Shown: positions 47,955-61,574, counted from the first letter of the stretch. The stretch: DNA of 64,000 nt from Malus domestica (GCF_042453785.1 NC_091669.1:8878501-8942500); one strand, 5' to 3'. The notes: generated by a model from the letters alone, not told the origin. Numbers and translations: made by a program.

Positions 47955-48114
47955 TATTTTCTGAAAAGAGCCTTACGAATGAACTGATCAAGTGCCCTTA
48001 CCAAGTTTTTCTCTTAAGAAAACTAACCACGTTATCCAAATCTCACATCACATGGCTAACCCACCAACATTTGTATGGACATGTCACATGCTCCTTTCTT
48101 CACTCTTTTTGGTT

Positions 48115-48637
48115 TTATGCTAAAAACAGAAAGAAAAAAGATAATGAAGGACTTACTTGGATCAAGTTCTGTAATTAGAGCAGCACCCTTAAAGTAGCAA
48201 GATCCACCTTTGTGTTTGAATCTTTGGAAGTAGCTGTTGAATGCATAGGAAGCATGGTCTTTCAGAGTGTTAGGGAAATAGCAAGCTTGGTTCACCTGAA
48301 TCTTGCTACAATCTGCACCTCCTCCTCCCCCGCAAGCCCAATCCATTGCTGCCTGCAACTCTCTGTCCGGCATCTGCTCGTCGGCGATGCACCATTGCTC
48401 AAACTCCGCAACTGAAAAATGTAGTGTGCGCGCACACACACACATTAAGTGACAATGCTAGTAGAAAGTAAATCACACTAAAGTTTCTTTTTAGGGTTCG
48501 ATACATGGAGACTGAACTTATATGCATCATGCATGGACGCGAAACTCAAAAAGTTGTGTGATTAGGTTACCTGATTTGAGAGGAGCAACTGAGAGAACGA
48601 GCAGAGAAATTATCACCTTTATCAGAAAATTCGACAT
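48115..48637 (-). CDS. Small secreted X8-domain (CBM43) protein, PDCB-like
   Basis: Exons 48637-48571, 48411-48157 and 48119-48115 give 108 residues. Residues 1-22 are a signal peptide (MSNFLIKVIISLLVLSVAPL). The rest is a complete X8 domain: WCIADEQ, LQAAMDWACG, GGADCSKIQ, CYFPNTLKDHASYAFNSYFQ and CYFKGAALIT, with six cysteines. X8 domains bind callose (beta-1,3-glucan); related PDCB proteins sit at plasmodesmata. No GPI-anchor tail follows, so it is likely free in the wall. The last exon (two codons, ..DPT) is my inference from TTTTTAG|CATAA; without splicing at 48156 the frame would run on to 48056. Confidence 0.85.
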
Positions 48638-48640
48638 TTC

Positions 48641-48726
48641 AGAGAGAGAGAGAGAGAGGTTTGTTTTTACTAGGGATGACCTATCCGAATGAAAGTCTCG
48701 GTGGCCAGGACCAGAGCCACCTCTAC

Positions 48727-48764
<38 letters not shown>
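48641..48764. repeat. (AG)n and (AT)n microsatellites upstream of the X8 gene
   Basis: An AG run at 48641-48658 lies just upstream of the X8 start codon, in the leader. A TA run of about 35 bases is at 48730-48764 in the promoter. Confidence 0.93.
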
Positions 48765-48767
<3 letters not shown>

Positions 48768-50095
48768 GTATTAGTGTAAAACTTTGGAAATTAGTGTTTT
48801 AAGGATCTCTTTTAATAATTTAAGCAGATGCAAGAGATGGGCACATTACCGTGTTATGGAGAAAGAAATTTGATTTCAGGTGCAATATAAAAACGAATGC
48901 AGTGTAATGGGGTTTATTCGACAAGATGTTTGGTATTTTGGTTTTTTGGCCATTCCGTCAGTAAATAATTGGAGACTCATGTATCGTAGGCTATGTTTTA
49001 GGGGTGGGTGGGGATTTGGTAATTGTTACTAAATATGCTTTTGGTGGCTTAGGAAGCTGTATTAGCATATCATGAAGAGGGTTGAGATGTTGCGGACAGA
49101 TTATGTGATGTAGAATTTAATGTTACCATGTCAAGCCTTGTGTTTCAAAATTTCTCCTCTACCGCTCTATTGTTCTACATAAAAAATAAAGTCACAATTG
49201 CTTTTTAAACAAGGCAAATATTATAAACTACTCTAGTTTACAAAGACTGACTATTAGAATGAGAGAATCTAACTTAAAACTAATTGACGAGGAGGGTGAT
49301 TTGAATTAAAGTGCAATTGGGCGGGGTTTTTAGAATGTGAGCAACCAATCCAAATTAATTGACAAAAGGAGAGAGAAGCCAAGGGTTATCTAAACTACTA
49401 AGCAAGACTTTTTTTCTTTGATGTGAGATTCATACTGTCAACGGGGGCACCCTACCCAGACTAACGAGACTTATCCACATTTGCAAAGGAAAGTCACACC
49501 TACGTGGGTAAAGAATTCAACATATATCCAACTACGTGTTTAAGTTTTCCTAGTCGATTATGGTTTCCTTTTATGGTGTGTGTATTTCCTTTTGCAATTA
49601 GGGTTCCTATTTCAATTAGAATATCTATGCTTACTAGCATGTAAACAGTTTAGCTCAGTGTGTACTTGAGCTCAAGCAACCGCATTCGCTCTCCATCTCT
49701 CTCTCGCGCTACGAATGGATTCCCGAGAGATCAAGTGTCAATGTTATGGCTGTTTTAAGCAAATGCTGAGACTCATATTCTGTACACTTTTTTAATCTAT
49801 TGTTCAAGTTTTCTTAATGAAGGGTCGTTCATTTGAAAGAGCAACTATGTACAGATACTAATATTCTGAATCTCTGATGATGTTTGTGGTTGCGTGATTA
49901 CTTTGTTAAATAAGTTGTTGCTAGTTATGAGGCAAGCAATTGGTCAAGACTTGAACTCAATCGATAAATCGAACGAACCAACCGTACTCTCAGTTTTTGG
50001 CAACATCAATGGAGAAACCAATTATGCAGTATAGGAAACGCATATAATTTACACTCAGTGGTACTCTGAAGATACACCTACAACATGATCTTCAT

Positions 50096-50130
<35 letters not shown>

Positions 50131-50400
50131 TTATATGCACCCCTACAAAAAAATTTCAAGACATTCTCAGACTAACTCGTAAGTGCACACGCTCTCTTAT
50201 CTCCGATTATCAAGAGTCTTTCGTATTTTCTTCGATCTCCCTCCATGCGGAGAATGTCAAAGCAGCCATCAACTCTGATAAAATGAACAAATAATCTTTC
50301 ATCCTTCAAGGATTCGGGTTTATTAGCTTGCAATCTTGCACCAACACCGAGGAGATGAAAGATTCATTCATCTCAGTAGAGTTCAAAAAATGGATGATTT
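48765..50400. other. Intergenic region between X8 and the histidine kinase gene
   Basis: No supported gene. Segment 49430-49740 (with GTGGGTAAAG, TAGGGTTCCTATTTC, TGAGCTCAAGC and CTCTCTCTCGCGC) might be an eroded LTR fragment but has no defined ends. A TA run lies at about 50100-50127. Confidence 0.4.
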
Positions 50401-50888
50401 TGGCACTACATGGTTCTTAATCCCGACCTACATACTACAAACAATGGAGGAAAAAATTTTGAAGTGGAAGCGGAAGGCAGACGCTATCTACAAACAAGAG
50501 CAGAGGGTATGTACCGAAGGCCATCATTTCTCTAATTTTGCTTGGCGGATGATCATAAAGTATTTGATCCGACAAGTGATGGCAGCCAGTCTCCCAGTAT
50601 ACACACGCACATGAATACGTTCTCTGTGGCCCAATACGCAGTATTCCTGAAAGAACAGCAAAATGGGTTGTGTTCAACCATTTCTGAAACAGCTGAAAGA
50701 CATATTTTGACATGTGCAAGAAGAGAAATGCTAGAAAATTACCGTGGTTGGAAGTTGGGAAAATATGGATAGAACTAGTCTCTCAACCCAGTCAAGGTAG
50801 GGCCCGGGCAGCTCAGTGTTAATTGGAGAGCCCATGACACTACGGACATCAATCCACGAAAAACCACATCAATAGGAATCCCTCTCGA
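50401..50888 (-). other. Probable 3' UTR of the AHK2-like gene
   Basis: Directly downstream of the stop codon at 50889-50891, of moderate base composition and without coding signal. The poly(A) site is not identified. Confidence 0.45.
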
Positions 50889-53800
50889 TTAACCAGACTC
50901 AAAGAAACGTGCCACTGCTGAATACAGCTGGTCTTCTTCAAATGGCTTTGACACATAATCATCCATCCCGCATTTTATGCACTCTTCATTTGAAGCCTGA
51001 ATCACATCAGCCGTCATAGCCAATATTGGCGTGTGCCAATTTACGACATTGCCAAACATCTCAACTGATGCTTCCCCAGCTGCAATTTTCTCATTTACCT
51101 CACTTTCCATACCACGGATGATCCGAGTTGCTTCAAACCTGCATGATTATAGACAGTTAAAAACTAAAGATCCCTTTGATTAGAGAATGAAGAGTCGGCA
51201 GATTCATTACCCATCCATTTCCGGCATCTGGAGATCCATAAAGCAAGCATCAAAGTTGTGGGGTGGTTTAAGCTTCAACAAAGCAACCTTTCCGCTCTCC
51301 ACACAGGTGACGATTGCTCCATACTTCTTTAAAGCACCTTCTGCCACTCTTCTGTTCACTACATTGTCATCCACCACCAAAATTCTCTTCTCTCTTAGTA
51401 ACTTTCCAAGAGTTGGCTTGTTTGCATTTAGAAGCCTCTTCTTACGACTTCCAAGGGCTTCTTGAAAGCAAGCAATTAAGACACTTAACCGAAGTGGCTT
51501 TGTCAATACTTTATCTACAAGACCTAAAGATGTTACTACATTGCGTTCAACAGAAGTGATGGAAGTAGCCACGAGAAGTATCTTCGGAAGGTTTATGAGC
51601 AATTCCACGTTGTTTTTCCTGTGCTCTTTAAGTGACTGATGCAATATAATACCAGTTTCTTTATCCCAAACATCTTTGTCAATAAGAACCATGGCCAACG
51701 GTGTGGAAAGACTGCACGAAAAACAGTTAACAATGCATTAGAAACATCAAACCCAAATTCTACTGTTATTAATCAAAACATTCTCTTATTAGTATCAATT
51801 ACCTTTTCCTTGTATAATTTAAATAAAGTCGTAGAGTTGTATGAAGAATAAGTATCTAGTTTCTTCTTGTCTCAAATCACTTTTTAAGAAAAGTTGTTTA
51901 AGGTGTACGCATACCAAATCACTTTCTTAGAGAAGTTATGGAAAGTGAAAAAAAAATTGTAAAGCTGTGAAGTGGTTGATTCCATGAATTCTTATCATAC
52001 CAGGAGAATCCTTTTATCATGTTCACAGTAATTAAATGCTACAGAAGTATATTAAGACCTCGAGTCTTCAATGATTTGTTTCAGGACATAAAACCGACTA
52101 CAAACATAAACTATACTTGAAAAGATAAAATTCACCTGGTGTTGCCAGTGCTAGATAAATAAGAGCACGCTGATTCCAGACAGGACGCTGTATCCACAGA
52201 TATTCCCAATCTCCGCATATGGTATTTCGTGACCTCAGTTCGGATGGTTTTATTATCTATTACCAATGCTCTCAGTCCTTGAAACTCTGAGACAGCTGGT
52301 TCATACTGGTGCCACTTTGTCTCCAGGGAACTTAATTCTCCCTTCCCAAAAGTTCCCATAAATGAAAAGGTACTTCCGGTGCCAGGTTCACTTACAAACC
52401 CTATCTCCCCACTCATGAGATCTACCAGACGTTTGCTAATGCTCAATCCTATTCCAGTACCACCATAAGTTCTAGAAGTGGAGCTATCAGCCTGCATAAA
52501 AGGTGTGAAGATGCGATTTTGTGCCTCTAGAGGGATTCCTACACCTGTATCCTCAACTGTTACGAGTAATTTGATCATATCAGATTTATCCAGTGTTGTG
52601 CTGCGTATTGATTTAAAACCTTCCCAGCTTTTCCATCTATTGACAACAGGAAAGCCACTCAATGTATTATAAGTTTTGTTTGAGACATCTCCAACTAGGT
52701 TAAAGCCTTGTCTTAGAACTTCATCCATAAGATCAGGTGGGGCCCTCACTTCATCCACCAGATGCACCGAGACAAATATGTGTCCTTTGTCATGGGTGAA
52801 CTACAGTTTAAACAAGTTAACAGACAATTAGCATAACGAGTACGTAATAAAACCTGTAAACAGTTTCTAAAAGTGAAACAACTACTATAAATTACGGATC
52901 GTTCTAAGCATAATCATCTAACCGTGTACAAGTCCCAACTATATAGTATATTTCTGTTAGCACCTGGTAGCCTATCATTTCAATATAGGGACAGAAAATA
53001 GGGAAGCTTTTATCACCAAACCAGTATTAAGAAACGTATCTAACCTTAATTGAATTCCCAACAAGATTTGTGATTATCTGCCGAAAGCGTCCAGGATCAC
53101 CAATAACAACTTCAGGTACCATATTGGAGACATAAGCAGCCAACTTTTATCACGCAAAACAAAACCCAAACCACAAGAACTGATATAAGTAACAACTACA
53201 GAAAAATACATCAAATACAAAGGTTAAATTTTGTTTTTACCTCGATCCCTTTCTCATTGGATTTTCCTGAGTTAAGTGATAGAACATTATCAAGCACTGA
53301 ACGCAGATCAAAAGGAACAGTTTCAAGTTCCAGCCTGCCTGATTCGATTTTGGCCTGATCAAGAACCTCATTTATCAGCGATATCAGTTCTCTCCCGCTG
53401 GCATGAGCAGTCTCCGCGTAGTCCTGTTGGTTTGGACCTAGATCGGTGTCCATCAGCATTTGCAGCATGCCTGGATTTTGATTAAAATATCATCAGATTA
53501 TGTAACCTTGAAAGTTTTGTGCGATACCGAATGATGCACTAAAGAACATCTAAGTTACCTAAAACACCATTCATTGGTGTCCTGATCTCATGGGAAACAG
53601 TTGCAAGGAACTGCAAAAGAGAGATGTTCAGCCACGGGTTGATCAAGAAACATCATGTAATACAGTATAGACAAATAAGTAAACAATTGGGTTTATTTTT
53701 TCATTTCAGACGGGTCAGAGACTAAATTTCATGAGAGAACCTTCCAGTGATAGGAAACTCTTATAGCTAATGAACAAAATATACCTGAGATTTGGCCACA

Positions 53801-56800
53801 TCTGCAGCTTCTGCACGAACTTTGAGTTCCATCATCTCACGATAGTCTGCCTCCACTTTCGCTATTCGGCTTATGGCCGCATGAAAAATATGACTAACTA
53901 GGAAGGTAATGACTAGGACTCCTATGGATGCACTTGCTGCTGTCAAAGGAAACGGAGGTTTGTGCTTAAACCTGCAACCGAAAGAGTACTGTATTGGATT
54001 GGAGGAAAAGAAAAAGAAGAGTAATTCCACATATTTGGGCTGATATATATATATATATATATATAATTAATGTTGTATGAAATCTAACCTGCAGTGCATT
54101 TCATGTTTGCGTTGTGGATCCCCAAAATCCAGGTTGCTAATTTGCAACAGGCCAGTATCAATAACATCAGTACCATACATGTTGATCGGAGCAGATGAAT
54201 TAGTTGTATCATAAACATTCACAACAATTGTTTGCTTGCTGGCAAGTTGGTGCAGGAGCTTCTCCACCAGTGACGGTACATCATATGATGCACCTAGATA
54301 CCTATTTATGAAAGCACCAGTACAAGAATTTCAGCCTGTAGATATTAAATGCAAAATAATTCAGAAAGCACAAGTCACAGCCATGTACTAGAAATCCAGA
54401 AAATTCCATGGTTACAAAATTACCCCACAGTAGCTTGAATTCGTTGCTCTGGTGTGGAATGTGGAGGCAAATCAGCATTATAGACGGCGAATGTGAGTAC
54501 AACTCCCAGGTGATTGGATTTCAATAGCTTAAACGGGGAGGTCAATACTCCCTTTCCAGTTGCCCTTGCTCGCAAGATGTTCTCACGGTCTTCCTATATA
54601 ATTAGCAGTATTTCACATTAGCATTATGAGAATGGTTACTGGATATCGAATATGCCTTTGCAAGTATGACTTGTAGAAGTAAACTTTTTAAGCGGTTGAT
54701 AAAGTTTTGAATTGTGTGGGGAGAAGTGTGGTCCAGTGACATTGAAATTATCAACGTAATATCTCTCCCTTCTTGTACAGGTTTAATTTGACACGAAAAC
54801 AACAAGAAGGGAGGTGAAGGTAGTAATGGTTTAGTCTGAGGCATTGGTATAGATAAAGTGGCTCATAAACAAAAAATTAACAAAAGCAGCAAGAAGAGAA
54901 GGGAGAGAGGGAGAGCATATTTCTTAAGCCAAAGCTAAAATAAGGACGAACCTTTCCGGACATCATGTCAATAGAGACAATGTGGGAGACAGTTTCTTGA
55001 GAAAATATCACGGGTGCATATTCATCTTGAACAGGCGCAGGGGCCAAGCTTTCTGTAATAAAATCTTGGACTAGAGTCTGGTCCTCAGTTTCCATTTTTT
55101 TTATTGTCCATCCATGTTCCTTCTCAAATTGTTCCCTCTCGGCATGAGTAACTTTCAAAGCATAAGCAACACCACTCGTAAGGGGTCTCTCAAAAGCTGT
55201 TCGCTCTGTATATTCACCAAATGTTTTCTGTGGAAAGAAAGAAATGTACAAGGTTAAACCACTTCATAACCCAATAGAGTTGCACAAGGGTAAAGTTACT
55301 GATTAGTTTTTCCTTTCCTTACTTTTCAGTATAATATAAATTATAAAATCCTTGAATTACATGCTCAAAGCGCCTACTAAGTTGGCTTATCTAGGCGGAC
55401 AAATGACTTACCTAAAGGTAGATATGAAAATTACCTGATCAATTGCCGTAGGTTGTTTCCCATGGTGAAAGGTGGAGACCAGAATAGCTAAAGCATGAAC
55501 ATGATTCAGGCTCACATTAAACTGATCCTGCAACATCCGGGCTCGTTCATCGCACATGTTGGCAAGTGTTTCTTCCCTCCACAAATGATCTCTTGCACAC
55601 AAGTGCCACCATAACCACAATGATGTAATGAAACCAAATACGATAAATACTAAAAGTAGATTCTTCCTCCAAGTGCCAGCAACCTTAGGAGGCTTTGGGG
55701 GTTGCTGTTGCTGTTTCTCTGGCTGCTTCCTCCGACGCAATGGCTGCTCTTTAACCTTTTGAACCAACTTCTGTTTTTTATTCCTCCACAATTTCATAGA
55801 AAAACCAGACAGTTTGTAACACATGATCATTCCAACAAATGCCCACCAACATTGTATTACCAAAGTACAAAGCATCTGAGAGTTCTCTTTTGCACACTCC
55901 TCCTGTGCCACCGAACCCAAATTGTTATAATCAGAAAAAAAAACAAACAAAACACTTAGTTATTTTGAACCCTCTCCGATGAGTTTTGGTTTGCATTTGT
56001 TTTTTCCAGACTAGTAACATGGATACAAACTATTTAAATTAAATAGTTAGAGTTTTCGCACAGAAAAGCCATCCCAATTACATCTTCACACACCGAAACA
56101 CACAAATTAGGATTTTAGTGTGCATATCAGATACATGGTCCTGGCATGGCATCATAGCACCAACTCAAATAAGAAAAGAAAAAACCAAATGTGAATCCTA
56201 CAGGAAATCTGTCAAAGAATATGTCTTCATTTGATCATTCAACTCTTCATACATATTCAGTTTTTGAGCTTTTCCAGAGTTGAACACCTTGCTAACATTT
56301 TCTGTTTCCCCCTTTAATGCATACGGAAAGGGGTTGACTTGACTCACGTAAATTACTCGGTAGCTATAACATCTATGGTAATAATGGAACCTAAATTGTA
56401 ACATTGACAATTTGACACATCCATAGTTCAGTCTAAGCATCAAAGTTATACCTTTTCACAAATCCTATTAGCTGAAACTGTAGATTGCACAGTGCATGAT
56501 GGGGATGTGTCCTCCAGCAATGATACATCACACTTCCTGCGGATGTTCTCATCTTGAACCAGGCATTGGTCCTTGGCTTCTTCATTTTCTGCTGCCCATT
56601 TATGTCGCTTCTGAAACTCCTCATCTGAACATAGCACCTTAAGATAACAGGAAATGACATTACCTAACATCATACCTGGTCCTGGTTCTTTGGTACATTC
56701 AAGGGATGCTATCTGTAACACATGGAGACTAGTGAGAAGAAGTAGAAAAATGGGGGCATGTAAAAGCTTTTTCTCGTAACTATGCGGTTTTCCCCTCTTA

Positions 56801-57762
56801 ATACACAGAGACGGTCTCAAGCATCTTGCATATGATTGCTTAAAGTGATAACTTATCATTTGACTGGAAAAATAAGTGGCGAAATCAATCGATCAAAAGT
56901 TCACTGTTCAATTACTATGGTTTGCTAGAAAAGTAGAGCTAAAGCATCATAAAATAACGCTACAACGGATAGTTGATACACAATTTTTTTGGGCGGACTA
57001 TATATCCTACATATGTGGAGTATTGAACTACAATAGATTCATCAAATTATGTCAGCTGACAGTTATCGAAAAACCAGTAATCCATTGTAAATCTGAATTC
57101 GGAACAGGAAGAATACTAAGTATATGGATACGGCTCGAAACTACTTTTATTAAAGGGATTAATCGATTAAGCTAGAACAAATACACAAAAGATAACAAAA
57201 TTGATTTTAATCCAACTTCTGGATATCCAAAAACCAAAAGAGAAAACAATTTCTTGAATTCAGTTAACATGTTTTCGCTTCGCTTGAATTCAAAGCGGTC
57301 TGTCCAGTCCAATTCATAACCAAAACAAGAAATTTCTAAAGAAAAGCACTTTACCAACCATTAGAAGCTGCAAAACCAAACAAACTAAAGGAGAAAAGCA
57401 AAAGCAAGTGCTTATAGATGCAAGTTTAAGAAGAGCCATGAGCACATCACCTGATCTGATTCGGAGAACAACGAAGCGAACGCGAGAAGTTGGGATTTGC
57501 TGACATTGAAATGATGCTGCAGGATCCAAGCTTTCTCTCCACCCATATCTGGAGCCTTCTCTCTCATCCCCAAACCTCCATCATTGAAACTAAAGAAACC
57601 CCAAATGATTGTAACAAAACCCAGAAGCCCCAGAATTAGGACCTTTCCTCTCCATCTTCTGGTACAGCTAGTCCCATGCAAAGTCTCCATTGCCTTGTTC
57701 AAGTCAAGATTGAAGGGCAATCTGCCATTAAAACCAGAGGATACCCTACAATTCAGATACAT
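50889..57762 (-). CDS. AHK2: Cytokinin receptor, CHASE-domain hybrid histidine kinase (AHK2-like)
   Basis: Thirteen exons by eye: 57762-57451, 56712-56452, 55902-55435, 55227-54952, 54593-54424, 54301-54089, 53971-53785, 53610-53559, 53470-53241, 53143-53045, 52800-52136, 51711-51211, 51138-50889. All junctions are in phase and give 1227 residues (Arabidopsis AHK2 about 1176). Membrane segments lie near 41-59, 204-220, 272-291 and 577-597. The CHASE (cytokinin-binding) domain lies between the last two (ANMCDERARMLQDQFNVSLN, FERPLTSGVAYALKV). The phospho-accepting His636 sits in VSHEIRTPMNG. The ATP-binding part has VEDTGVGIP and GGTGIGLSISKRL. A degenerate receiver follows, then a true receiver with VVDDN and Asp1137 in MDLQMPEMDG. 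It starts the phosphorelay to HPt and response-regulator proteins. All key residues are present. Confidence 0.95.
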
Positions 57763-58150
57763 GCTAATGCAACTCCACAGAGATTTCTGAAAGCTTCAGC
57801 ACAACTAGTCATCAAAATCTGACCACCAAATGCTGAAAACCCAGCAAAATCTTCAGCAAACCTAGTTCAGGAAACACATCAAGAACAATGCTTTACTGAA
57901 AAAACCTGAAAAAAGATGTGAAATTTCATGGAACCCACTACAGCCTTCAGGAACCCAGCTCCAAATTCCACTGCTTTTTCACTTTCAAGTTCAAATCTTT
58001 ACATCTGGGAAGCATGAAAAACCCATCAAATTTACTACTTTTTTTCTCTAAAAGGGGGGCTACCAATCATGCAAACCAACAAGTTGATGAGCCAAAGCAC
58101 TGTTATTATTTGGGCAACCTGTGAAGAAATCATTAAGGAGATAAGAGGAA
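57763..58150 (-). other. 5' leader and promoter of the AHK2-like gene
   Basis: Upstream of the start codon. The moderately GC-richer stretch to about 58140 is probably leader, perhaps spliced. An AT-rich spacer starts beyond it. No exact start site is readable. Confidence 0.45.
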
Positions 58151-58369
58151 ACAATTAGCCTTTTTGTGTATAAGGGCTCTTTTTAGTTTCTACCACTCAC
58201 ATTCTGCGAACCCAAAAAGGAGCATCAAGAGTGATGCATTTTCTATTTGCAAAAATTGGTAAAGGCACTCACTTTTTTAAATTCAATCAAACATACTATT
58301 TTTTTTAATTTTACTATATTACCCTTTGAATATCTAGTCTAGAGCCATCCGATTTAATTTAGAGAATCG

Positions 58370-58530
58370 TAACCAAAAGTTTTTGGTACTGTTTATTTTA
58401 ATAAAAAAAATCATATTTTTACACTAAAAAGTCAGTATTGGTACTATTTATTTTACCATTAATTTTATCCTTATCGTTAAAACTCAAAGTTTTCAAACAT
58501 TTTCATTAGTTTTTCTTTTAATTTAATGGC
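58370..58530 (-). mobile_element. Foldback/MITE family C, copy 1 (partial)
   Basis: Contains TTTTACACTAAAAAGTCAGT, ATCCTTATCGTTAAAACTC and AAAGTTTTCAAACATTTTCA, which match, inverted, the right half of the element at 61575-61893 and the block at 62995-63155. Confidence 0.65.
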
Positions 58531-59906
58531 GCCGTAACGATCCTTCAACAATTATATTTGAGGCCACAACGACACTATAACGACACTCTAACAGTCCAAA
58601 GAGACCACCTTGGGTTGCACGTTACCCGATTTTGTTGATGTTATTACCGTTAAATTATTACCGTTATGACATCAGATTGTTGTTGTTGCAATGTTGTTAT
58701 AACGTCATTAAATTGACTCAGATGTCTCTTTAGAAGATCAAATTCGTAACACCACATGCTAAAATAAGCATTCAGAATGTGAGTGTTTTTCATTTGAGAA
58801 AGCACGCGTGAGACCTATTGGCAATTTTTCTCACACACAAAAAAAAAAACCCTGCACCCAAAATAAAGGAAATTTTGATTGGACCGGTGTTGGTTTCTCT
58901 AGAATTCCAACTGGAACCAATTATCAGAGTGAGAAAAATATGGCTTCTTTTCTCTTTTCTAAACCCCACATACTGGGTGGCGGTTTTAGACACGACATAG
59001 TATATGACTCGAAATAAGCACAAATATTTATAGAATTCTAACTTAACTACATAATGAATTAAATGACTCAAAACTTGCAGTGTTTGGCGATTTCAAACAC
59101 GTTATATAACTCAAAACTCGTTAAAATATCTACAATGTGTAGCCAAATTTCGAATTCGACATATTACACTACTCGAAAATCAGACAAGTAGAGACCCACA
59201 GTCAATTCCTTATTCTCACTGTTCAGGTTGGCGTCCAGCATTCTGATTTGAGGTTTGGGGACATCATTATCTCATCATCTAGTGGGGGAAGCTCTAGAAA
59301 AACCCAACATTAACAAAAATACAAAAATACCATAATAATAAACACAGGTTTTCCAATATTCACTATTTTTTTTATTTTTTATTTACAACGAGCTTAATCT
59401 CACAATAAGTTAATAATAATGTAGTTTAAATATATTTTTAGCGAAGTTCAAATATAAAACATCACTACACTTACAAATAAAAAAATATATTATTAAATCG
59501 TAATATTAAGTTACACTACTTAAAGTTATTTAATTTATTAAATTTCCCTTACTTTTTCTTTTCTGTGGACTCTCTTACTTTTTTAAGAGTTGAAAGTGAC
59601 TGCACCCTTCAGTGTTTAAAGGTGTGTATCTGCTCACTGCTGCAATGCAGATGTACGGACTTACGAGATATAATATATTTATTTATATATATATACACAC
59701 GTAGTTTTATTTACGCATATTTTTTTACTTCCTTCACTTTCTTTATTAATATTTGTTATTTAATCATTTTCAATTCCATTTCGACAGTCAATATTGAGAG
59801 GTGTGTGTGGACAACACAACTCTCTCTATATATTTTGTGAGACAGAGGACAGGCTTCCACTAAAACTTCCCAGTTTCTTTTTTCCATTTTTTGCTCTTTC
59901 CTTTGT
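58531..59906. other. Repeat-rich spacer
   Basis: No gene. The stretch about 59385-59480 matches, inverted, the SINE body at about 35 kb. A TA-rich tract lies at about 59680-59695. Short diverged repeats with AACTCAAAACTTG and AACTCAAAACTCG occur near 59070-59120. Confidence 0.45.
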
Positions 59907-60037
59907 GGACACTACTTGGTTGCTGAAAATACACGTGTTCAAATAATTGAAATTGTAGACACATATTGGACACTTGTCCAAATATAATTGAGTACAGCAA
60001 GAGTTGTTGTTGAAATTTCAGCAGCCAAGTAGTGTCC
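59907..60037. other. Inverted repeat with 22-bp arms: candidate hairpin RNA or small MITE
   Basis: The left arm 59907-59928 (GGACACTACTTGG...) and right arm 60016-60037 (...CCAAGTAGTGTCC) pair over 22 bases. The only exception is one position, which is a G-U wobble on the plus strand. The 87-base loop holds the short palindrome TTGGACACTTGTCCAA. The size fits a plant microRNA precursor, but arms this perfect also fit a small foldback element. Confidence 0.5.
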
Positions 60038-60469
60038 TTTTTTTGTCTCTTCGGAATAATATGACAACAACAAAACAAATTTTGAAATTTAAGTTCTAAA
60101 TTGTTTTATTTTACCGTCCACGTAATTTGGTGATAGAAAATATGAAAAATAAATAAAAAATTGTGCAAGTCTAGTTTTTAGAATAAAAGGGGCAAGTAAA
60201 TGGGGGAAAGCGTTAATGGGTACACCATTTGTGTAAAGATTCTTAATTAAATTAAGGGTGTATTTTAATGATGTGGACATCTACATGAAAATGTTTGCCG
60301 GCATACCCTACCCGTCCAATGCAATATAATGGAATAATTTGATTAAAACAAAAACCACTGTTTTAGTGTAATAAAAAAAATTAAAAACATGATTAGGTTG
60401 ACCATCATTAGAAGCTATTTTATTTTGCTTTAAGTATTAATTCGGTCTATTGACCTAAAAAAAAAGTAT

Positions 60470-60575
60470 AGTGTTATTCACACTTATTTTTATCTCTAAC
60501 ACGTATTTGTCAATTTTTTTATCGAGTAAAGATGAGTGTGTAAGAAGTAAAAATAGATATGTTTATAGCACTACC
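60470..60575. mobile_element. Short MITE (family B, copy 2)
   Basis: The left arm GTGTTATTCACACTTATTTT and right arm AAAAATAGATATGTTTATAG are imperfect inverted repeats enclosing the GAGTGTGTAAGAAGTAAAAA motif of the family. Confidence 0.6.
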
Positions 60576-60599
60576 CAAAAAAAGGGTCTATACCAAAAG

Positions 60600-60756
60600 G
60601 GTGGTGCTATCCATAGACCCATTTTTATCTCTCACATATTTATCTCAATTTCCAACATTCTAATCAAATGAATTGAAAAAGATCAATAGACAAAAATTAA
60701 TAGTAATGTGTAAAAAATAAAAAATAAAGTGTGCGAAAAGCGCTACCCTACCCAAA
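60600..60756. mobile_element. Short MITE (family B, copy 3)
   Basis: The left arm GGTGGTGCTATCCATAGACC and CATTTTTATCTCTCACA, with the right arm AATAAAGTGTGCGAAAAGCG then CTACCC, are inverted. It sits about 25 bases after copy 2 in the same orientation. Confidence 0.6.
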
Positions 60757-61574
60757 AAATGTCATCAAACTCTTCCATATTGTACAACTCTTTTCCTCCA
60801 CTTTTTTGGCCTTACATTGTACTAGTATCTATTTTGAGTAAACAAGTAGATATCATAGGTTTTATCTTCGGAAGTGGACGACATATGATATTTTTTAGGC
60901 ATTGACCTTGTCCATTTTTTTTTTTACCTTCTTTTCACCTTAGTTTGTATTTTTCTTCTTTGGCTTTGTTTGTTTCTAAAATCTATGTCAATAATTCAAG
61001 TGATTAAAAACATCTATCGACACATGTAAGATCATGTTTCAATTGGTCCCTCCTTTAATAGCAATTGTATCAACAAAAAGTGTGCTCGTTTGTGGAATAT
61101 TAACAATTTGGACATATTTTATGCGTAATTTACATGTATCAAAAGTCGGCTCATGCTTCTCTTTATTTCATGTTTTTTGTGATTGAGGAATAATAACTAT
61201 ACGTATTTTATTTTTCTCTACATATCCATATTTAATCATGTTCGTTATTTTCGTTTGATTTATCTAATATGATGGCTAAAAATAAAGAAAAATGTGTAGG
61301 AGCCGAAGAGAAGAAAAAATTATGTGATCATCATTTCACTCTGTAATATTCAACCTAACAATTAGCAAAATACTTTTCTTAATAACACGAAATGGTGACT
61401 TAGAATCCTCTTTTTCACATTATTTTTCATGAGTAAGTGGCTAAAATTCTTTTTTTTTTTCATATTATTTTCACCAGTGGGCGGCTAAGATTTGATGCAT
61501 ATAAGAGCATCAGTGGAGCTAGGGTAAAGGTAGATTTAAGTTCAAACATCCTTGTAGTAATGATTAAAATATAG
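60757..61574. other. AT-rich spacer
   Basis: No gene or defined element recognised. Confidence 0.5.

Noticed and set aside
50336-50772. Overlapping plus-strand frames downstream of the receptor gene
   Set aside because: No domain similarity; the stretch fits the 3' UTR of the receptor gene on the other strand.
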